The position numbers were made by a program, and so were the translations under genes. A model generated the notes under the pieces. The model was given only the letters and a program-made list of their open reading frames with translations, ran no database searches and had not been told where the DNA came from. A stretch of DNA of 64,000 nt from Lottia gigantea (lineage: Eukaryota; Mollusca; Gastropoda; Lottiidae), in assembly GCF_000327385.1 (NCBI RefSeq), contig NW_008707778.1, positions 322,941 to 386,940 of the forward strand, read 5' to 3'. This document shows positions 35,690 through 48,530 of the stretch, in pieces (positions within the stretch are counted from its first letter, which is position 1; each line of letters begins with the position of its first letter).

Positions 35690-37500
35690 ATTTTTCCATT
35701 CGACTAATCAGGATCAGGATCAGAATACATAAATTTTCTAAATATAATGGAATATAAATATACATAATACACAATAGTATACAAAATATTTACAAATGTT
35801 ATCAGAATATAATTGCTGTCGTTCTGGAAAAAAATCCCTAATTGCACACTTCGAGTTACCCAAACATGTGTAAAAAAAAAATGGAGGACTTGAAACACCA
35901 TTTTCATGATATAATTCTTTTATCCTCTACATAAAAAAACTATGGTTACTCTAATGAGTTAAGATTCAAAGCTTGCAAACTTGAGACATTCGTTTCATCA
36001 AAGCGTTTGGCACCAATCGATCGAGCAATCAACTTGAGATTGTCAACAACAAGAAATCCCACACCAAGAGACGACTGCCCCAATTATCTAATGAAAACAT
36101 GACAATAGAATTGTGTTTACGTTTCGAGGTCATTGGTCGAGATCTGCCTGCACGAAGTCTGGATTCCAGTCGACACCGTTCTATAGGTAATTTAATCGCT
36201 TTCACTACGTAAGAGCAGCTATTGATCGCTTTGTACCATTGAAGCTCGGTCGGGTCGTTGGCTGACCTGAATATATATATATTATTTTTTATTGACATGC
36301 CTACTGACTAGGATGTTGACCGAAATAAAATTAAATGGACTTTTAATTTCATATTTTAGCACATCGCTGCAATATCCACTCCGAAAATGTTAGGAGGCTG
36401 GAAATGACCCGAAATAAAATGAAATAGAGTTATAAGTCCTTTTCGTGCCGAATTGCCACGTTATAGTTTTAAACTAAATTGTTTAAATAAAGAGTCCTGT
36501 AAACTAAGCCTAAGCCTTTAATATCTTGACATCATTAGGCAACTTTCTTATATCGGGGAATGAAGCGATTTGATCGGATAGTACACTAGATATGAAAGTC
36601 CTCGACAGAATGACCTTGAACAATTCGGAAGCGTTTGTAAGCAAGGTATAAAACTAAGTTCGTCATACATGTAGCTTGACATTGTGAAGATGTCTGATCA
36701 TATGCATTGAGATAATTTAACGAAATGTATCCTCATTATCTATAATAAAAGTTAATGTATATCTGCAGCCAATTGTTTTGCACTTTATTTATTAGGTTAA
36801 TAGAGGGAAATAATAGTATTTTATGTTCTATGCTGTGCACATGCACATTAATTTGTTAATAAAAATCGTCAATTAAACATTGTTAGTTATGTTGACTCTC
36901 CCGAGGGGATTCCTACCTGTTAAAAATAGTTGCAATGTAGCATCAGTCGTAATAAAATGGTAGCATCCTTTATTAACACATTTATTCCTTTTGACGCAAA
37001 TTTGACAAGTTGTCTAAGCTTGGTAAAAGCCTAGAAGTAGGTCGAGCCTTGCACAATAACTTCCAGTGCTAAGCCGGAAGTAACACCAATCTAAACCTTT
37101 AACTTGCACCTTGTTTTATCACAAATCTTTACTTTGTGACCTAGGCCAGTGCTTTCATGAGACTATGTTCTCATCACCATCTAACACCAATGACTATAGG
37201 CTACCACCTACTCCCAGATTCTCACTTTCTTCTGTTATGAATCAAGATTGGTGACTTGCAGTTTTGACCCCAAAACAAATAGGCAAAATAAATACAAACT
37301 AGCCTGAACTACCCTCTCGATCCTCTTTATCTAACACACATACGCACATCTTAGTCCCAAAACCAGGGTCCATTTCATACACAATGTGCATTCCCGGAAG
37401 ATACCAGCTCCCTGATATACCGAGCGGACCAGAAACCCGACAGTCTTATCACATGCAACATCATAGTAATCAACGAAATGGAGCAGTTCCGTTCATCAAA
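35690..37500. other. Intergenic stretch with little recognisable content
   Basis: AT-rich, with no supported exon. It contains a partial long-TIR MITE at about 36512-36692 (ATCTTGACATCATTAGGCAA to GTAGCTTGACATTGTGAAGA) and a TTTGTGACCTAGGCCAGTGC block near 37134 that recurs near 38775 and 49221. Confidence 0.5.
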
Positions 37501-37515
37501 CAAAATGGCCTGACA

Positions 37516-37596
37516 CCGGAAGTGAACACGAACTCGCTCTATATTATGGCGGCTGTATTTCGCAATCAGTTTGATCAGAATGTGACCCGCTTTTAG
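37516..37596 (+). promoter_or_regulatory. ETS plus YY1-type start site cluster
   Basis: CCGGAAGTGA (37516-37525, ETS/GABP consensus) lies about 30 bases before ATTATGGCGGCTG (37543-37555, YY1-type initiator). The ATG at 37546 opens a 16-codon frame MAAVFRNQFDQNVTRF. This pairing often marks housekeeping promoters, but no gene body was found downstream. Confidence 0.3.
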
Positions 37597-37667
37597 TGTA
37601 GTTCATTGTAGAAGTTATATATTGCGTAAGGGCAATCCCTGAGAATATTTTACCGTATTAGATGTAT

Positions 37668-37890
37668 AGGCTACCTAGTGGTTGGAGTAAGGAAGTTGGT
37701 GTGAGGTTCGAACCCGTCCACAGCTCTCATAGTGGAGCTCAAATACATTTAGCCCGTGGACAGTAGCAAGTAGGGTGAAAAATGACCTTGGCATAGTCGT
37801 GTCCACCAGCAGATATATCAGTCGCCCATTAGGAACGCCACTAACAGTACACATTTCAGTGGGGCTCAAATTCAATAAAGTTGTAGGACT
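37668..37890 (+). mobile_element. tRNA-derived SINE, family S2
   Basis: GGCTACCTAGTGGTTGGAGT (A-box region), then GTGTGAGGTTCGAACCCGTC with an intact B-box at 37708-37718, then a body with GTGGACAGTAGCAAG, GTGTCCACCAGCAGATA and TCAGTGGGGCTC. The head is tRNA-like but lacks a full cloverleaf. Confidence 0.55.
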
Positions 37891-39442
37891 TGTATAACTA
37901 GCAAAGTATGGGATAACGAGATCGATAAATCGATAACGTATGATTTCTTACTAGGTCACTTCTGACTTCAAGGTCGGTCATTAAAAATATCAATAAGTTG
38001 AAATGGATAATTTCTGTCATCTCAAATTTTCAATAGATTGGAAATCCATTAGTTTCAAAGATGAAAGAAATATGTTTAATTTGATCAGTGAATGACATTT
38101 TTAAAGCAGGTCAATGTTTCCTGCTTGATAGGCAAATACAAATTTTCTTTCGGGTTATCTAAACTCTAGCTGCCCGACACATATCCACCTAACCAACATA
38201 TAGTTGTAGCCGAGAGGTAGCTGTGTGTTGGGGATAAACTTTTTAAGAAGCAAAAACTTTCAAACGAGTTATCTTCAACTCTAGCTGACCGACTATACTG
38301 TGAAACTTAGTTGTTTATTGGATCAACTAGTTCAATCTGCATACTGAATTCATGTAACTTCAATGATATTCTATTTTGGGTTTGTCAAGTAGCTTATTTT
38401 ACGATTCAAAGTATTTCGATGTGACCTTTTTGTGGAAACACTAAAAAAAACCCCGAGAAGCATGTACTTCAAGGTTGCTTGGTGTAAATATGAACGCCCG
38501 GGAGTAAACTTGAGCCTATTTTAGTCCAATTGCCTCGACCAATAGTCTTTCAAGGAGAAAGCTTATACTATCAGCTAACTTACTGATCAAACAATTTCAG
38601 CTAATGAAATGATATTTCTTTAAGTGCGATTTGATTAGCATTTTGTCCTGAAGCAGAACCTTACCGAGATCTATCCAAAATTCAGACCTGGCAGCTAAAT
38701 CGCGTGAAAGACTCTTGATTGTTTGCTTTAGGTCTCTTTAATTGTTCAACCCTGAAAGATAGAAGACTTAGTTTTGTGACCAAGGTCAGCACTGGCTAGA
38801 TTAATCATGGTATATGAACTGTACTGTGCTATTTATAGTTGGGGTCATTTGGTGTACGATCTTGATGGAGACGGTACAAAGTTCTTTCGAACGATGACTG
38901 TTTGGGACTGTTCCAGAAGAACTTCCAAAATGTATTGGAAGCGACTACTTTATACAGGTCATTTCGGCCTCGAATCGGAGACGCACTACCCCACTCTCCC
39001 CCACCGCCCACAGTCCACCCTCCTCCGCCAAATTTCTCTTCGGGCATTTTCTACATACGCCTCTGTCAGCTGGCTTGGGTAACTCGACTTGAAACAGGTT
39101 CACTTTGGCCTCATTTAAAGGGACATGTTCGCCATCCGTTTTACAAATCGTAGCTTATCGTCTGCGCCAGCCTCTCAAAAATAGAGGTACAAATAGGAGA
39201 AAGACTAATTCAATAACTCTGTCATAGGAGTCATAGTCGCTTGTATATCGTCTGAGAGAGTTCTCCCAAAAATCTTTTCGAAACATATTTTGGCGCAAAA
39301 ACGTATAAACATCATATTTTACTTTCTTTTTAAAACAAAGTAGGTGTGCAAACAATTTTTCTAGGAGTCCCCCTCCTACGCTCACTGGTGCCACTGCCTA
39401 GTCTCAGAAACGGGAATCCATGGGTGTACAAAATTATCCGCG

Positions 39443-39630
39443 TTTGAAAGTTAAAAAGACAACTCATCTTTTCTTGAAACTCTGTCAAATAAAGAAAAAA
39501 CATATGTAGAAAAAGAAAGAGAAATTCCTAGTTTGTGTATTTTTGAAGAAATGTTTGTACATTTCTAATACTTCTGAAGACTATTTATATATATTCAACA
39601 CCCAAATCAACCCGTGAAAATGGCGAAAAC
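39443..39630 (+). repeat. Dispersed repeat C, second copy
   Basis: GTTTGAAAGTTAAAAAGACA, TTTTCTTGAAACTCTG, GAAATTCCTAGTTTG, CATTTCTAATACTTCTGAAG and CAACCCGTGAAAATGGCG follow the order seen at 22263-22440. Confidence 0.55.
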
Positions 39631-40804
39631 ATTGTTGTTATTGCAGGGCGTTCGTTGGGGATATTTATTGTATAAAAAATCGTCTCTTCAGTCCCAACTG
39701 GTTTAAGTACATCGTCTTGATATAAGCCAGAAGTTAGCATCTCGTAAAAAGATCCCATATAGCTGAGTATAGGCTTATATATTATAATAAAAATTGTTAT
39801 ACTTTAAACTCGGCTGCATGGTTTCGAGTCAATCGCCTTGAAATAGCCTTGCAGAAATAAAGACTCTTTTACTCTATAATTAAGTCAGTGGGTCGCCAGA
39901 GAATCATCCTCTTAAGATAAAAAGGAAGGCAAAATAAAAGAGACCTCTTTGATTATTAAGTAAGTTCTCTTCTTTTTATGGCAGGGATCATTCGGTGTAA
40001 CTAACCGGACACAGTCAATGATAAAAGCATGAACCAAACGACCTCGGATCAAGTCCTTTCTTATGACGTTTTTCTCGCAGTTGGCATCGACAAAGAATGT
40101 AATAATGTTTACTGTTCATCCAGGGCGGAGGACATTGTGCCAGCTTTGTATCCAGGATATTTTTCGAGGACGTCAGTTGCGTCGCAAACCTCCCAAGACT
40201 GGGGGGTACAAATAGGGGACAGTTTGAGAAACTTTTGAATGGGTTCTCAAATTTGTTAAAATTGGAATTTATTTAGTGCATTGTGACACTTTTTTGGGGC
40301 AGAAACGTATAAAAATGATATTTTTTAACTATAATTTTAAATATAATTTTGTATCCTCCATGGACCTAGGCATAAATTCACTTCATAAAATTTAAAACAC
40401 AAAATGTGTCATTTAATATATTGTTTCGGATGCCAATTTATAAAAAAATGTTGTCTCATATAAGAGACAGTTTGTTATATACAATGATATAATTCAACAC
40501 CATACATTGTCTGTTATATGAGATGTCACATTAACACAATCTCCTGTTGTTAGATTATTAAATGCCAGAATCCGGTGTTTATATGTAGTTCAGAAACAGT
40601 GATTGAACTTGAAACACGGGGATTTACGGTCAGTGTGTGTTAATACATGTAAAACAAGATCAATCTTTCAGAGAACAATTATACAAAATCGAGACAGAAC
40701 CTGATCCAACCATCAGGTTAGTTGATAGGAACTTTAGGCAAAGCATAAATTATTGAAGGTCGACCATATAAAAAAAAATAAGTAAAACGAGGGAAAATTT
40801 GTCA

Positions 40805-41022
40805 GTACAGCGGAATTGGCTTTCCAACTGCCGAGGGATCCTTAACGTTCAGAGCCTGTAGCACACGGGGCTTCAGTTTCTTGTTCCATTAGAAACCTAG
40901 ATGTTCTTTCCCTTCCCGACCCGTATCATTGACAAACCCGAAAGTATTATCTCGACCTTTTGCTGGAATTCAAAACCATAACTTCAGGTTAGCGAGCAAG
41001 CGTCTATCTAAGGCACAGTGAC
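40805..41022 (-). mobile_element. SINE family S1, long copy including tRNA head
   Basis: On the minus strand it runs from a diverged head (TTAGATAGACGCTTGCTCGC, TAACCTGAAG) through GGTCGAGATAATACTTTCGG, GCCCCGTGTGCTACAGGCTC and GATCCCTCGGCAGTTGGAAA. The 3' tail is missing. It is less damaged than most fragments here. Confidence 0.8.
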
Positions 41023-41029
41023 TCCCCTT

Positions 41030-42950
41030 TATTTTCAGGAACCAGGAAGCAATCTTCAGTTTATTCTAACTCAGATCATCTATCATTTTGTATAATCTCA
41101 TCACGTGGTTAATTAAATCAAAACATATTTATAAATATCATCGATCCATTTTGGCTAAATTCATTTGATTATTTCCACATCGTTCTCCTTTAGGGCGTCC
41201 ACATTTCCTAATTTTATCCTTCAAGGCCCCCGAATTGCCCAATTTTAAGGTTACCCGCGGATATGTCATCCATATTCTGCCAATATTTGAAGAGTATTTT
41301 ATCTTTCAGTTGGCCTGCAGCACTAGCTGACCTCTTATTATAACTATGATCACCCATATTTTACAGATGCGCAAAACCGTATATCAAAGGTGTCATCGTG
41401 ATTGGTTTATGATTTCTTAAATAATAAATAATTCAAATAAACAATGTTAGCGATGTGGACTCTGTTGAATTGCTGAATTGACAAATCCAATTCCAAGTAC
41501 CATTAGGTGTTATGGAAGACTGATACCTGCCACAATTCTATGTCTAATTAGACAGAGACATCCAAAGAAAGTCGGTACAAGGGAACATTAGCCGCCATCA
41601 GAGCAAAATATGCACCTACCTGTGGTAATAGACGTCATTTTCTGCAGACAGGTACGCTCTATTTATAGTATCGCATGGCATGTAAGAGATGGACTAAAAT
41701 AATTCATTTCTTATGAATAAAATATTGTTTACAAAAAAGAATGACTTGCTGTTAAATGAAATAATAAACACTATTCATAACACATCAGTTGTGCATATGC
41801 ATGGCTGCGAACTCGAAGTACCCATTGTAACAAAGAACATACCCTAAAAAACCCTAAAAATATCTGCTGTGTTATTAGAGATATCGCCTGAACTCATAGC
41901 TAGTCGAGGGAGATCCGGAACATCAACGTTAATGTGTAGGACAATTTTTTACTTGGGCGGATTCTGTTCAGACCACGCCCAAGGCATTCATGTATAGGTC
42001 ATATTTAATCATTATGACAGGCGACTCAGTTGTAAATGCGTAATATAATTCAGAAAGCACATCTCCAACATATTTGGGCAAGTACAAGCTGGTAGAAAGC
42101 ACCTCAAGTCTCGAATTGTGGCCTTGTGCTCGGTTGAATTAGATCGTGCTCAGAGTACTCGACCAATCAGATTCATTGAATTTTTAATACCGGTATACAC
42201 CATGTTTTACACGCATCTGCGTTAGATAATAACGTAGTTTGCGCAAAAGGGGTTATTAGGGAATGTGGTTTAGTGTATCAAGGGTTTAGTTTCATGAAAC
42301 CGACTGGCACGCATTTGAATACTCTACACCAACGCATTATATTTCAACCTTATTTTTTAAATTGACCATGAATTTTCATATCTACATGTATTTATATTAA
42401 GGTCAAAAAACAATATTAGACAATGTTTTATGGCTAAAAAAGGGTAATAATTTAACCATTGGCCTATATTTCTTGTAACAAAATTTGATTTTTAATACTC
42501 CCACGCAGCCATTTAATTTTGTATTCAGCCTTAAAAAATATAATAAACAGGTTTTCAATGAATGAAAATTTGATTTATATCCATGTGGAAAATATAAATC
42601 AGAAACAAGAATAGTTCATACATGGCATCGGCTTAAGGCACCAATATTTTAATTCACTGGAAAGTTACCAATGGCATCCAAGGGGTCAAAAGCCGCAGCA
42701 ATGATTGCAGGAAACACTTATAGGTTGCAAATAATTGTCAATAATTGTAGCTTAAAACTAACGGAGTTTGATAACTTTATCAATTAAGGTTCACTATTTG
42801 CGCGAAAAGATATCTATTTCAAGGTGGTAAGAGCCCAACATGTGCTCGATGTTTGATCGACTAACTCGGTGATTTTTTTTACTTTAGAGTTACTCAAAGC
42901 AGAACCTCTAATTGGCATTGGAAAAATTGTAAACATTATGGCTTATGTTT
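41030..42950. other. Intergenic stretch, nothing recognised
   Basis: AT-rich sequence with no supported exon, RNA gene or repeat of the families found elsewhere. A GGGCGG and CCACGCCC pair near 41956-41988 is Sp1-like but isolated. Confidence 0.4.
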
Positions 42951-42959
42951 TACAGACTC

Positions 42960-43107
42960 TCTGAGGGCTCTGATTGGCTGTAATTTTTGGCGTACAATCC
43001 AATCAAAACACCACATTTACAAACTTCCATAATACAAGCTCACTGGCTATTGCATTCAAGGTATAAGACGAAGTTCGTAATACCTTGACATTTGAAGATG
43101 ATATTTT
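42960..43107. mobile_element. Right part of long-TIR MITE
   Basis: CTGAGGGCTCTGATTGGCTG, GGCGTACAATCCAATCAAAA, AAGGTATAAGACGAAGTTCG and ACCTTGACATTTGAAGATGA: the right half of the family seen at 43998-44281. Confidence 0.7.
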
Positions 43108-43997
43108 ATCCTTTTCCGCCTCATAAGATTACGCCTCTTGAGTAATATAGATTTTGTTATATAAGGAATATTTTAAGAAATGAAAATGAATTTTAGCCCA
43201 CAAATTACCTAGTAACCCAGTGAAACAATTATTAATGTCTGGAATATATTTCTGGTTTATTTTCATCTTTAATCTTGTCCGCTTAATTGCTATCACAAAT
43301 CATCAGAGATTCATTCAAAAAAATATCTGTCATTGTTCCATCTATTTCTGGCATTCAATTCATTCTGAGAATTTTAATTTCTTGAGGAAAAAACAGATAT
43401 GTCCTTATATGGACATATGATTTCTTCTCACACTTTCCCCAACGGAGTCGGAATTTATTCTTTAATACGTAAAATCGTTATGAAATGATCCGATTATTGA
43501 CTCAGCTGTAAATGGGTACTGAATAAAGAGGTACGAATAGACAAAGTACGGTATCCGGTGTACGGTGTGGGCATTCGCGGCATCTTCCTCCTATAGCTGT
43601 AAATGGGAACGGTTACACCGTATAAGATCGATGTCAAGGACAACCTGGTAGACATGACCTGAAAGTAAATTAATTACCAATAAGTTTTGAGGCTGGTAAA
43701 CACAAGGGTGGTTCTTTCTTTTGTTTTTTTTTTTAATTGGGCCAGGGCAGTGTACACTGATATAAGTGTGGTATGTGTGTTAGTAGGTTGCTTTGTTGTT
43801 TATATTCAATAACATCAATATATTAATCGATACTTGAACATGATATTATGTCGGCTAATACAGGTTATGTAACCTGGCAACAGTACTCATAGTCCCACAC
43901 CTATTCTACTCAATCATTCAGTATATATCTTTAAAGAGGCAATAAGTACCAGTTTCCTCATAGCGAGAATTGTTAAATATCATTACTTGCTTTGGTC

Positions 43998-44281
43998 ATC
44001 TTCACAATGTCAAGCTATATGTCTTATACCTTGACTGCAAGAGCCACCTTTTTGTACCACGAAAAACTGCAGCGCTTTGATAGAATTGTTCAAATAAATC
44101 CAATCAGGTAGGCCTAAGATAAATAATACGGCTGTTTACAGTCTTTCTGTCAAGGGCTTTGTTTTGCTATGTTCGCTGAATTATAATCCAATCAAATCGC
44201 TGCATTTCGTGATACAAGATAGGTGGCTCTTGCAGTCAAGGTATAAACTGAATTTCATAATAGCTTGGCATTGTGGTGATG
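43998..44281. mobile_element. Long-TIR MITE, best copy in the window
   Basis: About 284 bp. Left CATCTTCACAATGTCAAGCT, CTTATACCTTGACTGCAAGA and GCCACCTTT are mirrored by right AGGTGGCTCTTGCAGTCAAG, GTATAAAC and AGCTTGGCATTGTGGTGATG. Flanks TGCTTTGGT and TTCTTTGGT agree in 8 of 9 bases, so a 9-base target duplication is likely, pointing to a Mutator-like or similar long-TIR family. No transposase. Confidence 0.78.
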
Positions 44282-45633
44282 TTCTTTGGTACCATCGGTA
44301 ATTCTCGGTAGTTTTTGTACAGCTGAATTTGTTGCAAAGCGAAAAAAAAGGAAATTTCACAGTAGACCTTTGGTAAATACACATATCTATAAAAAATAAT
44401 ATAGACATGAATCTCATGCTGCAGTCGTAGCAAAATAGCCTCATTGCACAATGCATGGTGTCTTTCTCAGCTCAGCCAGACAGGCGACGCCGTGCAGTGT
44501 ACAATGAAGTAATAAAGAATAAGCGAATAAAGCTGTCTTAGCACGATTTCCTCATTGTACACTGCTCGTCTTCAACCCAATCAATAATTGAAAAAAAAAC
44601 GAAGGCGTAAAACTTCATTTCTTTTAATTTTATCTCTCATCAATGACAGAAGGCTCTCTCCTGGACGCCGCCATATTCTCTCTAGATTTTAAATCATTGA
44701 AGAAAAAGATTCGTGGTGGTTAGATCTCTGTCCATTCACGTTTCCCAACAGACGACACTTCACCGAATGATATCACGCGCCAGGCACCATGTCATGAAAA
44801 TCCCGACAGAAAGAAACTCTGTGAGAGAAGAAATAAATTAGAGCACCTGTAATACTACAGAGAGTTCGAATCACTCTGAAAAAAATCATTCTAAGCGAAA
44901 TTTGCAACATATATCCCTTCCTTGCGACTATTTACTTCTGTAGACTATTTACATACACATAATATAAGACACAAATCAACCCCGAAAATGCCGAACCAAG
45001 GCCATAAACAACCGATTTCCTCTGATTCAGATTGGGCTTATGAAAACGAGTGACACCATGCAGTGTACAATGAGGGGAATCTATATACTATACCAACGGC
45101 TTCAAAATTAAATCTCAATTGGCATGAAATGAAATAAAATAAAATAGAACTTGACATTCTACCCTTCTTTCATCAGCTCATCAAACCTCACATTAAAAAG
45201 TCTAATGTCTTCGCAAGTTCAAATTTTGTATAGCCAATATTCTTATGTAATGTTAATGAGAATTGGCATATCAGCTTCAAAATAGTAACTTTGTCTTGAA
45301 TCTGGTCTTGACTTTGTGTTGATAAATATATAAACGAAAGTACACATATTCACTTTGAAATCTGCTTTTCCAGATGAAAATTTTCAACCAAACGTTCGGT
45401 AATGGTATATGAATCAGAACAAGGTTCAGCCAAACTGGGTACGCTGACTATTAAAGTATAAATGCTCTAGCCCACATAATACAAAACAAGGTATTGTGAA
45501 CGTAGTAGAGTACGCATTACGAAATGAAAGTTCAATTTTAATTAGACAGATACAGTACGGTAAGACATAAAACATAAAATCGTAACTGTACGCAGTGCAG
45601 TCATCTTCACAATGTCAAGATAGAAGCCTTTAA

Positions 45634-46200
45634 ATAAGCTCGTCCATGCTATAAGCTTTCCCTTGCAATAAGCCCTTAAATAAATCCGCCAATGCTATAC
45701 TCCTTCCCTTCCAATAAGCCCTTGAATAAGTCCGTCCATGCTATACGCATTCCCTTCCAATAAGCCCTTCCATGCTATAAGTTTTCCCTTGCAATAAGCC
45801 CTTCCATGCTATAAACTTTCCCTTGCAATAAGCCCTTCCATGCTATAAGCTTTCCCTTTTAATAAGCCCTTCCACGCTATAAGTTTTCCCTTGCAACGAG
45901 TCCCTCCATGTTACAAGCTCTCCCATACAATAACCCCTCTTTGCTAAAATATATTTTACGTTCTCCCATCTAAATAAACTTGAAATGCTTGCTCTGTAAT
46001 ACAATAAGCTCTTCTGTGTTCTAAGTTCTCCCGGTCATTTCATGCTATAAGTTCGTCTGTTTTATAAGCGCTGTCATTCATAAGCCCTGAATGCCAGAGC
46101 TCTTCATAGGCCTTAGCCTTCCCATGCTGTAAGCTCTGCCATGCAATAAAAATTTTCCATACTATAAGCTTTTCCGTGCTGCAGGCACTCTCATGCTGTC
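45634..46200. repeat. 34-bp minisatellite
   Basis: Unit AATAAGCCCTTCCATGCTAT followed by AAGCTTTCCCTTGC, well conserved over 45634-45935 (about nine copies, some partial) and decaying through 46200 (CATGCTATAAG and TCCCATACAATAA words). Confidence 0.9.
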
Positions 46201-46519
46201 CTATCCCCTCCCCCCTGCCAGGATCAAACCACTAAAGATATAAGAATTAAACAGACTTAAATATAGATATAGAGGGTGAAACTGTTTTCCCACTGAACTG
46301 AAATTGTCCGAGCCTATGCCTTACCCCTTCATATGCTTTACCGTTTCCTATGCCTTGCCCACAGTCCGTCCCCTCTTTCCCCGCCCTACTTCCGGGACCG
46401 TCAATACAAGAAACATAAGAACTAAACAGACTCTAAGCTGATATAGAGAATTGAACTATGGAAAAATCAATAAAACACCGTGTTCTAGCAGGCAGGTAGC
46501 AGGCATAGTGAGACCGAGT

Positions 46520-46637
46520 TATTGGAAATATAAGTGTGTGTAGTAAGTAATATAAATACCGTGTAACTCGTCAAGTTTTCATAGTAACCTAGTTTCTTCT
46601 CATAGAATACAATCGTCGCTTTTCTAGCTCACTCAAG
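46520..46637 (+). promoter_or_regulatory. TATA promoter with candidate non-coding first exon
   Basis: ATTGG (inverted CCAAT) at about 46520-46524, TATAAATA at 46551-46558, and a near-perfect splice donor CAAG then GTAAGA at 46638 would give a first exon of about 55 bases (start near 46583). No downstream coding exon was recognised in the remaining 17 kb, so the gene, if real, has a long first intron. Confidence 0.4.
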
Positions 46638-47626
46638 GTAAGACATTTTCATTTTCCTATGTACTTTCGTTTTATTTTTGTGTTACTATTTATATATAAC
46701 ATGGGGTTATGATAAAAGCGTATGGGGAATTAGAATGATGGATCGTATACATGATACGCACGTGTTTGAAATTTATCAAATAGGTCAAAGATAAAAAATG
46801 TTATTTTCTACAAAATTTAAATTTAAAATTAGATTTTGTGTAAAACAGAATTTTAGCGAATTATCATTCAATATTTTCGTATGCGTCGAAAGCCTTTCTT
46901 GATTGAACGTCCAACTATCTACATGCGATTTAGCATCAAATAGGAAAAGTGCACTAAAACCACTTGAAACAAAGAAAGGTTATGAAGGCATATATACACG
47001 TGATCGAAAGGATGGCGCCCTATACTCTATACATATAGGTGTGGTACATTATTTACAGAAGGCTCTGGTCGTGGCAGCATAACTTATTTTCTTTCACTTG
47101 AAAGACGATACTATGCCAAGACTCGAAAACGCTGACCGTGGAAGCATAACATTTGTTTTTACCACGAGAATGGTAGTTCGACAGAGTTAAAAGAACGACG
47201 ATGTTGGCCGTGGCAGAATACATATACATATAGTTTTATTATGAAGATGTTAAATTAAAGGCTCTAGTTTGCCATTTTCGGGGGTTTGTTTTCGTGTCTT
47301 GAAGACAAAGGTTATACGATTTATCAAACGGGTGTCGAATGAATCCCTTCAAAACGGAACGGACGGCCGAAGAAAACTTTGATTTCTCTTCATAATATTG
47401 AGAGGAAAGAATAGAGCCAATATTGGGTCCACTCACGAAAGCGCTAACGGTGGAATCGGTAAAATTTTCAGTTACCTAGTCAAAGATTCGAATCTAAGAC
47501 ACAAACAAAATCAGATGACGGCTCTCGAAAGCCCGGGCAATTGAATCAGGCCTTATATCTTGCGATCGAAACTATTTTAATGAGATTTTAAAGGATATTA
47601 TGAGAAGTAAAATTTGTGAACAAATA

Positions 47627-47812
47627 TATTTCGCGATGGAAATAACGAGGCGATACAAAATCATTTCGCGATGGAAACTTCGCGACACAAATTCATTTCT
47701 AGATGGAAACTATGCAATACAAATGCATTTCGCGATGGAAACTACGCGATACAAATTATTTTCGTGGTGGAAACTATATACGCCACATAATTTCAATTCG
47801 CGGTAGAAAATA
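47627..47812. repeat. 32-bp minisatellite
   Basis: About five copies of ATTTCGCGATGGAAACTACG followed by CGATACAAATTC with 20-30% changes. The period is not a multiple of three, so the 68-codon frame crossing it is not a protein repeat. Confidence 0.85.
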
Positions 47813-47946
47813 AGTGTTAATATAGTATTAGAAAAAAGAAATGTTTTGTGATATATAGCCTACAGTGGGATTAATCCTGCAATATAGGGTTTCGCTTGTA
47901 AGGCAGAGCATATTCTCCTTTCCGGAACACTCGTTGTCACTCAATT

Positions 47947-48395
47947 CGACATCCTTTTAGAGAGTCCACATAGCTAATAATTTTCATTTTTAATTATCTT
48001 TGTAACCTAAGCATCTTTTCAGGGAATCCACACAGAGTCTAAATAGCTAAGACCGGTTTTTAATCTCAGGATCTGAGAAAGTTCGCGAAGTAATTAATGT
48101 TTATTTGAAACAACTTTTTTTTCAACAAATCATCTCTTTTTGAGAGTCCACATGGCAATGTTATTTCCTATAAGCTACATGTATATAGCTTAATCAAGCG
48201 TGGAATAATATCACACAGAATAAAATTTCTAAAATGGTGTTGAATTTTTCTAGTTCATACACCATAGAACAAACACCATACGCTAGACCAAGCCCTAAGT
48301 TTCACTTTCAAGTTCACATTTTACGTTGGTGGGTGTAGCTAGTGTCTTAGTGCATCATATCTCTTGCAGAGAGTTCACAAATAACAATATTAATA
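47947..48395. repeat. Four spaced copies of a GAGAGTCCACA-type unit
   Basis: CATCCTTTTAGAGAGTCCAC (47950), CATCTTTTCAGGGAATCCAC (48011), CATCTCTTTTTGAGAGTCCA (48131) and CATATCTCTTGCAGAGAGTT (48356), each followed by an ATAGCTAATATT-like stretch. It looks like an old tandem duplication. Confidence 0.5.
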
Positions 48396-48480
48396 TTATA
48401 GTAGATGATGTCCTGAGCCTCCGGCCCCACCCCCCCCTCCCGCCCCCTTTTAACTCCAACCCATTTTTCTCACCCCCCTC

Positions 48481-48530
48481 NNNNNNNNNNNNNNNNNNNN
48501 NNNNNNNNNNNNNNNNNNNNNNNNNNNNNN
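48481..48530. other. Assembly gap (50 N)
   Basis: A run of 50 N, probably a fixed-size placeholder. The left flank is C-rich (CCCCACCCCCCCCTCCCGCC), a likely cause of the break in the assembly. Frames crossing it are meaningless. Confidence 0.98.

Noticed and set aside
38807-39153. Overlapping plus- and minus-strand frames around a C-rich tract
   Set aside because: Mutually overlapping, without homology; their openness comes from a C/G-rich low-complexity stretch.
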